46,316 nt of DNA from Saprolegnia diclina VS20. Its lineage: Eukaryota; Oomycota; Saprolegniomycetes; Saprolegniales; Saprolegniaceae. This document shows, piece by piece, positions 39,273 through 46,316 of this stretch. How positions within the stretch are numbered: the stretch's first letter is position 1; every line of letters begins with the position of its first letter. Location: the NCBI RefSeq assembly GCF_000281045.1, contig NW_008246079.1, positions 177,283 through 223,598 on the forward strand, read 5' to 3'. The notes under the pieces were generated by a model that worked only from the letters and a program-made list of their open reading frames with translations, was not told the DNA's origin and did not search any database. The position numbers and the translations under genes are program-made.

Positions 39273-40415
39273 TCAGGCTCGCTGCTGCTGATCCTCGTCA
39301 ATGTCGCTCAAGAGGGGCATCTCTGGCACCAGCGTCATGCGCCGTGGCGTCCGTGTCGTCATGTCCAAGCGGCTCCCGGTAAGGCTCGAGAGCGTCGGCA
39401 GTAGCCGACTCGAGTTCTCGGGGCTCCCTGGCGCTATAGGCTTGGGACCGACACCCAGCGGGCCTTTGGTCACCGCAGCTTGGACGCAGTCGTCGCAGAT
39501 GCGGACGCGGATCGGGCGGGCCCCCGGGCTCGGCAGTAGCATCCACTTGGCCGAGCACCCAAAACACACGACGCGCCCGTCGAGCTCACAGTGTGTCTTT
39601 GGTCGAAGCGGGTGGAACCGACGTTGACACACGGCGCAGCGCTTGGCAGTCGCTTTCGGCTCGACCCAGCGCGGGCTGTAGCTCGGGGACCGGCGCCAAT
39701 TCGCGAGGGCCACCGCCGCTTTGGTCAAACGCTGTCGCTGGAAGTAGCCGATCAAGCCCATGAGCGACGTGATCTGGCAGCGCACGAGCGCGAGGTTTGA
39801 ATCAGTGGCCGGGAGCAGCACGATCGCATGGGCGTCGACCGTTGCGCCGCAGTGCGCTTTCGACGGCGGCGGCTCCAAAAAGATATGGCCGACCCGAAGG
39901 TACGCCCCTCGGTGGAAGCCGCGCCGAGGCGGGCACAAGTTGTGCGGCAGCTCGACAGCGTACACAACGCGGAGCAAGCCACGCTGGGCACTCGCGCCCG
40001 TGAAGCCGAGCTGGGTCTCGACGACGCAGTAGTCGGTGGCGCCGATGCCAAGCCATGCGACCACCGTTGACTGCCACGGCTTGTCCCGCGTCGGACCCGC
40101 AAGCCGCGCAAGCTGTTCGTACTGCACAGCGTCGGGGCTCAAGTAGCCACCTTTGCTCGTAGGTAGGTGCATGGCAATCTCGTCGAGGGACGCAGCGAGC
40201 GAAGTGCGCCCGAGCATCGCGCTGAGGTCTGCGTCGATGGTGTCGAGGCCGCGACGAAGCTCCATGCGGCGGAGGCACGTCGGGTCGAGGTGCTTGGCGT
40301 ACAGCGGCGCGGCTTGAAGCGCGCTGAGGTTGGCGAGGACAGCGTGGCAGACACCGAGCGCGTCGCGCTTGAGCTCGCGCACGACGTGGCCAGGCAGCAC
40401 GTCGTCGGCGGGCAT
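39273..40415 (-). CDS. START-like and FYVE-like domain protein 2 (intronless)
   Basis: 380 residues in a single exon. The start MPADDVLPGHVVRELKRDALG at 40415 resembles paralogue N-termini; the frame is open further upstream to 40646, but with unrelated sequence. TDYCVVETQLGFTG stands where the paralogues have RDFCYLE, an intron, then C(Q/H)DEF. So this copy has either lost the shared intron or never had it. YLRVGHIFLEPPPS and ATDSNLALVRCQITSLMG correspond to the later START-like parts. The FYVE-like zinc region is CAVCQRRF...THCELDGRVVCFGC...RICDDC. The C-terminus is Ser/Thr/Pro-rich with an acidic end (DIDEDQQQRA). It is the most diverged of the three. Confidence 0.8.
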   Translation of the reverse strand: MPADDVLPGHVVRELKRDALGVCHAVLANLSALQAAPLYAKHLDPTCLRRMELRRGLDTIDADLSAMLGRTSLAASLDEIAMHLPTSKGGYLSPDAVQYEQLARLAGPTRDKPWQSTVVAWLGIGATDYCVVETQLGFTGASAQRGLLRVVYAVELPHNLCPPRRGFHRGAYLRVGHIFLEPPPSKAHCGATVDAHAIVLLPATDSNLALVRCQITSLMGLIGYFQRQRLTKAAVALANWRRSPSYSPRWVEPKATAKRCAVCQRRFHPLRPKTHCELDGRVVCFGCSAKWMLLPSPGARPIRVRICDDCVQAAVTKGPLGVGPKPIAPGSPENSSRLLPTLSSLTGSRLDMTTRTPRRMTLVPEMPLLSDIDEDQQQRA

Positions 40416-40717
40416 CGTAAAAATGGTGCAAGTTACGGCATTACTTCGTACGTCCAACGCTTGACGAGAGTGGGATACCACTGATATACGTACCCGCATC
40501 GATCGACACCCCGTGGCCATATTGCCTTTTGGCCATATTGCCTTTGGCACCTTGCCCTTTTTCGTTGAATAGATATAGATCTTATTCCATCTTATGCATG
40601 CCAGAAGAGGCTCGCGCCCAAGATGACACAGTACGCAGATAAACATGCATCGATGATGATGCTAAACTAGATGAAAATACCACACCAGGGTCGGTGTGGT
40701 GCAATAGCGACTTAACG
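40416..40717. other. Short intergenic region
   Basis: 302 bp between START-FYVE genes 2 and 3 with the tandem word TTTTGGCCATATTGCC (near 40525-40550: CCATATTGCCTTTTGG then CCATATTGCCTTTGG). It must carry the promoter of gene 2 and the 3' end of gene 3. Confidence 0.5.
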
Positions 40718-42845
40718 TTAGCGGTACTGGTACGGCGACGGCTCGTAGCTGTGGTCCTGCACGTGCAGGCGGGCCATCGCGTGGTCGAGCCCCGTGCTGC
40801 TGTTGTTGCTCGGCGGCCGGCCATAGTAGGCAGGCGGCGCCTCAAAACTCGGCGGCTGCGAATACGACGGCGGCTCTGGCGCGTATCCCTGGGGTGGCGG
40901 GTACGCATAGTTGGTTGACGCGACCGACGAGCCCGAGCCTTGCTTCTTAAAGTGCGTCGACCACGCGCGGTCGAGCGTGTCGAATGAGACGTCCGACTCG
41001 CCAAAGTTGTCGGCCGTAAAGAGGTCCGTCCGATTGTCAACGTCCCAGCCGCTCCCGAGTCGGATCGAGCGCACGCTCTCCATGAATTCACCTACATTGT
41101 GCACATAACGGCATGTCGCGATACAAGATTTGGAGGGTGGTGTACTCTGGTTGTCGTCTTGGCGCCGGGCACGCATCCGGTTTTGCAACTCGGGCATCTC
41201 AAAGTCGACGCTCGATGCGGACGAGACGTTGCGCTGCTGGAAGCTACTGTACGCGGCCACATTGGCAGGCGCATGGTGGTTGTTTTGCGCCAGCCGCTCG
41301 AACGGATTCGTCTCGTACATGCTCTCGTAGTCGCTCTGGAGGTCACCATACGCCGACGGCGCCTTGTCGTAGTGGTAGCTGCTCTGTGTGTCGGTCGCGG
41401 GCTGGTACCGCGGCACTTGGTGCAGAGTACCCACGGGCACGAGCGACTGGGACGGCGGCTGCGAGGACACCGAGTGCGACAAGGTCGACTTGGCGTAGCC
41501 CGTGGTTACGTGCGGCAGCGACGACGTTGACGACGGGCGCGACCGGCCGTGGATCTCGTCGCCAGCCATCGAGAACGACGATGCCACCGACGACTGCCGG
41601 TGCTGCGACTGGTGATGCGACTGGTGGTGCGACGTTGCACGTCCTGGCGGTGCATACGCCGGGCTACATCGCACTGAGCTTCCTCCATCAAAAGAGGAAT
41701 ACGTACTCGGGCGTGAACTGGTCGTTGGAGAGGCGGTCGTCGCCGGCGTCCGACTCGTTGCGACAGAGGTTCGAGCACATGGTGCAGATGCGCACGCGCT
41801 TCTCACCCGAGTAGGGCAGGAAGAGGTCCCTACACAGCAATATGCACGCTGCTCGATTGTGTTGGTACTACCAGTGGCTGCTGCAGTGCTTGCAGACGAC
41901 TTGTCCGCACTTGCGGCAGCGAAATTTGCGCGTAAAGAGCAGGTCAAACTTGCGGGCGCACCAGTGGCAATTGGAGACGTGCTTCTTCGAGGGCAAGTCG
42001 ATGTCGCCAAGGATGCGTCCGGCACTGAGCTTCTTCATTTGGAAATGCTTGTCAATGCGCGAGATGCTCTGAACCCGCTGGCGAAGCGTCTGGCGCTTGA
42101 TCCACGGCGGCACGCGGCCCTTGAAGTTCACTTGGAGAATGTGCGTCACGTCCAAAAACCCCGGCTTGTCCGTCTCGACAAACACAAAGCCGGACCGGTA
42201 GTAGCTACCGCGGACGTACCCGAGCGTCTTCTCGAGCGAGACGCACGACGGGATGTTGATCGAATGCATGCAGCGCACCCAGCCCTGCTTGCCCGTGCGT
42301 GTGTCGACAAACTCATCTTGGCACTATCCGATCTTATTTGAGAGGCGAGGGTAGAGAGGAGGACGTACCTCGAGGTAGCAAAAATCGCGGTTCCGGACAA
42401 GCGGCGACGTCGACTCGACAGCCGCCCAGCGCACGCCAATGTAGTGCATGGGGTTGTCGGGCGTCTGCGTCGCGAGGTCGTAGATCGAGAGCATGTCGAT
42501 GAGATCTGGCTCGAAGACGCGCGAGTACTCGGCGAGCTTCTCTTCCGAGGCAATGTTGAAGATGTCGGCGACCTCGGCGAGGCTGGCCTTGATTGTGTTG
42601 ACGCCGCACACGTACGTTAGGTCGTCATTGCCGCCAAACTCTTCGCCCTGGAAGATTTGGACGCCAGCTTTCGTCTCCATGAGCCGCCACTTGACCGTGC
42701 CGCCGTTCTCTTGCGCGTAGAAGATGACCTCCATGCACATCTCCTTGGCGAGGTTCACGAGGAACTCGGTCTCTTGGCGCGTCAAGTCTGGACGGTTGAA
42801 GAACTCCTTGGGGAGCGCGGCCCCGGACGCGCTGGACCCTCGCAT
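40718..42845 (-). CDS. START-like and FYVE-like domain protein 3 with long disordered tail
   Basis: About 647 residues; exons 42845-42369, 42323-41872, 41829-41707, 41663-41146 and 41091-40718; introns 42-54 bp. The START-like region spans residues about 20-270: KEMCMEVIFYAQENGGTVKW, NTIKASLAEVADIFN, NRDFCYLE, CQDEFVDTRTG, SIDIP-type SINIPSCVSLEKTLGYVRG, SGFVFVETDKPGFLDVTHIL. A FYVE-like zinc region follows (CHWC, FRCRKCGQVVCKHCSSHW, RICTMCSNLC); the intron splits the Trp codon. The last 300 residues are Ser, Gln, His, Pro and Tyr-rich and probably disordered. The last intron (41145-41092) is 54 bp with no in-frame stop, so retention would add 18 residues. As in the others, the basic RRHHCR phosphoinositide signature is replaced (RKFRCRKCG). 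Confidence 0.88.
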
Positions 42846-42913
42846 GCTGCTGCTGGTCGGTAAGTAATCGCAAACTGCACCGGTACGGCCAACTCCTCTC
42901 TCGCCGCGATGCC

Positions 42914-42981
42914 ATTGGCCAAAATCATGTTAACAGGCGTATTTTGATTGGGTGAAATAACGGCAGGTCGCTTGGGATTGG
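42914..42981 (-). promoter_or_regulatory. Three CCAAT boxes upstream of START-FYVE gene 3
   Basis: ATTGG on the plus strand at 42914-42918, 42947-42951 and 42977-42981, so CCAAT in gene orientation, 69-136 bp before ATG 42845. Near-regular spacing of about 30 bp. Confidence 0.55.
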
Positions 42982-44726
42982 ACGCGCGACTTCAATTTCC
43001 GCAACAGGCAAACTGGATCGCGACTTCAGGCAGCTCCCGAGGTTCAAATTGACGGGATTCGAAATGACAATCGTGTACACACAGGGCGACGCCGTGTTCT
43101 ACTATAGTAGTAGCAGGACGAGCGACCAACGCTGTGAATCGGTGGTGTAAAGGGCCTGCGACCGCTGGGTTCTAGCAGCGTGAACCCGGATGCGCGTTGT
43201 GTGTGTTTGTGAGACGCGGGCTGTCTACACGCGTGACGCGTGACGCGCGCGGCGTCAGCGGGTGTTTGGTTGTCTTTGGTTTGGTCGTTTTTTGGACTTT
43301 GATCTTATAATAGTATTACATGCAATCGTTCAACTCATTTGTCTTCCAGAAGCCTCTCCAATGCAGTAGCGGTATCGGACTGTTCCGCGAGTAGGGCAAA
43401 TCCGAGGCGTAGCGCGCCAGACAGTTGTTTGTTTGTGAGGTTATCCGCAACCAGATCTGTACTATGATGTAATCACCACCCCTGTCTGGTCGTCAACCAA
43501 CGACTCGTCATTGCGCTTTAAACTTTGTGTGTGGTCGTGGTGTCGACGCACCGACGCCGATCGTAGAGGACTTGAAAACTCTTGTGTGGGGTCAGGAGCA
43601 GAGGATATGTATAGAAGTCTCTAGCCGTGCTCATTTGGTATATGATCAGAGCAGTTGAGCTCTACCGTTCTGCTGCATCCTGGAAGCAACGTCCCTGAAC
43701 ACGTCGAGCGTTATCGCTGTAGGTTGATGTCCCTACGTAGTAGCGCACCACCCGCGTTCGCTCTCAGACGCTGTAACCCATGGTCGCCCTTGCTGTTTGT
43801 TGCCGTCACCCCATGTTGGTGGTATCTTTGGCAGTACACTGTTTGCAACAGCAATGAAACAGTGTTTTGAATCCCGGGCCACGAAGACGCCACGTCATGA
43901 CTTGTGTATCTACCGACCGCCTTGGTCCAGCGACCATTGGGATCTTATTGTAGTCAACACCTTGAGCGCCCATACGAACAGTCTTCATGTCGTGTGCCCT
44001 TCAGTTAGTCTGCAGTTAGTCGAGAGACGCCACGGCGCCTCCCGCCACGCTGTTTGTATGGCGGCCCACCTCAGTCGTTCAACGTGTTATCTCAAGTGCG
44101 AGGACCTCCGTTCGTGTCGCCTTGCTCGGTCACAACACTCGAGCGCTGCGGCTGGGCGACGACGCACTCCAGTTGACTTCGCAAGCCATGACCAGTGATT
44201 TGCCAATCATGTTGACAGGACGATGGGGCTCCGCTGCGATGCTGCGAGAAGCACAGGCTAAACCTATTTACCGTGTTTAAACCAGTCGACTCCATTTTGC
44301 GTGTACCAGAATGTATCGACCACGCTCGGGGGCATGTCAGCCGGGACAACACTTGCAGGGAGATGACTCCATGTACGCTAAATTGGCATAAACTCCTCCT
44401 TGCGAGTGCTGAGTGCTGCTGGCGCTTTGAGGCCTTGATGCAGTGATGAGCCTTGCCCAATGTGTGCTCTGGCGACAACTGCAGGCTCTGCACCATGAGG
44501 AGCAAGGTGAACGTGAATCGCTATTAAACGTATATACATCGTACGGTCATTTGGACGCATCCAGTCGCCCACCTCGGAGTGCCAGCTAGGAGAACGTGCG
44601 TGGTACCTGTGGCACGACTAAAACGCATTTCACGTCAAACACGTTTATACAGTATAACACTATTTGGGTCGGATGACTCGAGTTCGAATGTTTCGCAAAC
44701 AGCTGCGCATTAGATCACAAGCTGCC
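42982..44726. other. 1.7-kb region without recognised genes
   Basis: A minus reading ending near 43342 (DLVADNLTNKQLSGALRLGF...LLEDK) looks protein-like but is only about 40 residues and has no upstream partner. GTGACGCGTGACGCGCG near 43235 is a short local repeat. Nothing is callable. Confidence 0.4.
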
Positions 44727-45783
44727 ATGGCCTCCAACAAGGCCTTCGTCGAGGCGTCGGTACGTCAGGATAGCCGCGGCTGCGCATGGAGGGCCTCACG
44801 CCCATGGCTTAGGCCGGCTCCGTTGGTGCGCTCTTCGCTTGCCTCGCGCTCTTCCCGCTGGACGTGGCCAAGACCAAGCACCAGGCGTCGGTCAAGTCGA
44901 CCGAGGTTCGTCGCCGTCGCTACCTACGAGCCGGCTCAATGCGTTCGCTGTATAGGAAACAAGCGATGACAAGACAAAGACGCGCAAGGAAGATACGTTG
45001 AGCATCTGCAAGACGATCTGGGACACGGAAGGCGTCGCAGGCCTCTTCGCTGGGCTTGGGCCGAAGGCCATCCACACGGTACTACGATACACCACGGGAC
45101 GCATCTTCATGGCGTCTGTATAGGTGCTCTCCAACTTTTGCTACTTTTACTGGTACGCGTGGCTCAAGTCGTTCTACGAGAAGAAGGTCGGGTCGCTCTC
45201 GACGGCCGCCAACTTGGCGATCGGTGCGCTCGCCGGCGCGATCAACATGAGCATGACGCTGCCGTGGGAGGTCATCTCGACGTACATCCAGACGTCCGGG
45301 AACCCGAACCAGAGCCAATGGGACGTGCTCCAGGCCTTGTACAAGCAGGATGGTGTCTTTGCGCTCTGGAAGGGCTACATCCCGTCGCTTGTGCTCGTGT
45401 CCAACCCCGCGATCAACTATACGATTTTCGACCGGCTCAAGCTCCAGCTCGTCTCGGCGTCCACGTCGCTGAGCGCGCTTCAAGCGTTCGTGCTCGCGGC
45501 CATCGCCAAGTCGATTGCCACCGTTATGACGTACCCGATCATCCGCGCCAAGGTTATCATGCAGGCCAAGTCGACCGACGAGGACGACAAGAAGAGCAGC
45601 ATGACGGACATTCTGCAGCGCATTTGGGCGACGGACGGTCTCCACGGTTTCTTCAAGGGCTGCGAGGCGCAGCTCTTCAACACAGTGCTCAAGAGCGCGC
45701 TCTTGCTCATGACCAAGGAGCAGATTACGTTTCTGACTCTCAAGCTGCTCGGTGGCGCGACCAAGTCGACAGCGACGCGCTAA
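44727..45783 (+). CDS. Peroxisomal adenine nucleotide carrier (SLC25A17/PMP34-like)
   Basis: About 302 residues, mitochondrial-carrier-family transporter. Exons 44727-44759, 44813-44905, 44956-45078 and 45124-45783; introns 45-53 bp. Three carrier repeats: FPLDVAKTKHQ, then LPWEVISTYIQ, then YPIIRAKVIMQ, matching P-x-[DE]-x-x-[KR]-x-[KR] with the second diverged. Beyond the generic carrier pattern it matches PMP34 specifically: SNFCYFYWYAWLKSFY, GAINMSMTLPWEVISTYIQT, PSLVLVSNPAINYTIFDRLK, AIAKSIATVMTYPII and KGCEAQLFNTVLKSALLLM. PMP34 and its yeast and plant relatives exchange ATP, AMP, CoA or NAD across the peroxisomal membrane. MASNKAFVEAS, an 11-residue first exon, is the preferred start, with length and alignment like PMP34. 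Confidence 0.9.
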
Positions 45784-46000
45784 GCCAGGCCCGATGCTAC
45801 TATGTACAGGGCCGTTGTGAAGCTATAAAGAACAGACTTTGACCGGAACTCCTCTGTTTTTTTCGATCGTAAAAAGTACAGCTGTGAACCCGGCGACACG
45901 GTCGGGACGTGGCAAAGTTTCAGGGTGAAATGACGTGGCGGTCGCCCCGCGCTTGACCCGGAAACGGCTTCGCCATGGTATTGCTGGCGCACTGACACAC
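45784..46000. other. Convergent intergenic region
   Basis: Short 3' region between the carrier and the possible right-edge gene. Nothing recognised. Confidence 0.4.
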
Positions 46001-46316
46001 TCAAAGTACTCTGAGTGCATGAAGTTGGGAGTAGTAGCGTAAATGTGATCCACTGTTCTTCGTGTATCGGCCATTGCTGCACATAATGTATCGCGTCCAG
46101 AACCAGCCGCCGCCAAGACCCCAACCGCCGCCGAGACCAAAGCCGCCGCAGATCGAGTCCTTCTGGCCGTCCTCGCGGAGGTGTTGTGGTGTCTGACTCG
46201 GCGCTCAGTTAGGCAGCGACCTCGATCGCCGGCGTGTCGACGGCTGCAGCGGCTGCAAACGTGCTGGCGACGAGCGCGAGAGCGGTAACGACAAACTTGA
46301 CCAAGTTGTGATAGAG
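46001..46316 (-). CDS. Possible secreted Gly/Trp-rich protein (partial at right edge)
   Basis: Entering from the edge, the minus strand reads a hydrophobic leader (NLVKFVVTALALVASTFAAA). In a second frame it reads a Gly/Trp-rich stretch (ICGGFGLGGGWGLGGGWFW) open to a stop at 46003-46001. A removed segment of 28 or 49 bp ending TAACTGAGCGCCGAGTCAG would join the frames, with a branch-like CTAAC. Neither donor is strong and 28 bp is too short for an intron here. Signal peptide plus Gly-rich repeats is common in oomycete secreted proteins. Tentative. Confidence 0.35.

Noticed and set aside
40416-40646. Upstream extension of START-FYVE protein 2
   Set aside because: It reads through repeat-like intergenic words (CCATATTGCC) and has no similarity to paralogue N-termini.
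43342-43470. Short protein-like minus reading (LTNKQLSGALRLGFALLAEQ)
   Set aside because: About 40 residues without a start or a credible upstream exon; may be debris of a gene or element, but not supportable.

Overview
The window looks like nuclear DNA of an oomycete, probably of the Saprolegnia/Achlya/Aphanomyces group. The evidence is GC-rich, compact genes with many GT-AG introns of only about 40-54 bp, trypsin-like secreted proteases, START-FYVE proteins, HGGG-type zinc-repeat proteins, and an exact oomycete initiator (GCTCATTYYNCAWTTT class) just before one gene. Exon joins were worked out by hand from reading frame, splice sites and paralogue alignment. No searches were run, so the lineage is an inference.

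Layout. 0-10 kb is a cluster of five MATE-type multidrug/toxin antiporter genes. The first runs off the left edge, the second and third are broken, and the fourth and fifth are intact; all share one intron position. A LINE tail remnant follows at 9.9-10.2 kb. 11.3-14.2 kb holds a CLC chloride/proton antiporter on the minus strand. 15.1-16.2 kb is a two-WW-domain protein. At 17.1 kb and again at 35.6 kb are two small basic proteins sharing an exact C-x6-C-x15-C-x2-H motif that I cannot assign to a named family. 18.8-21.7 kb is a calpain-like protein that has lost two of three catalytic residues. 22.1-22.7 kb is a protein of 24-residue Cys/His/Gly repeats. 22.7-25.7 kb is gene-poor.

25.8-27.9 kb has two tandem secreted trypsin-fold proteins, one with all catalytic residues and one with a damaged active-site loop. 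28.7-32.7 kb is a dense housekeeping block: an R2R3-MYB factor, 2-dehydropantoate 2-reductase, and 26S proteasome ATPase Rpt1. The last two are divergent across a 251-bp promoter. A second, different LINE remnant lies at 33.1-33.8 kb. 37.1-42.8 kb holds three START-FYVE-like lipid-binding proteins in tandem on the minus strand. 44.7-45.8 kb is a peroxisomal-type adenine nucleotide carrier. The right edge may carry part of a secreted Gly/Trp-rich protein.

Two themes recur. First, local paralogue families show birth, decay and loss of catalysis (MATE, trypsin, START-FYVE). Second, promoters are rich in CCAAT/ATTGG boxes, and several genes have a short TCA-pyrimidine initiator within about 35 bp of the start codon. 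Apart from the pantothenate, proteasome and transport genes, most functions are inferred from domains only.
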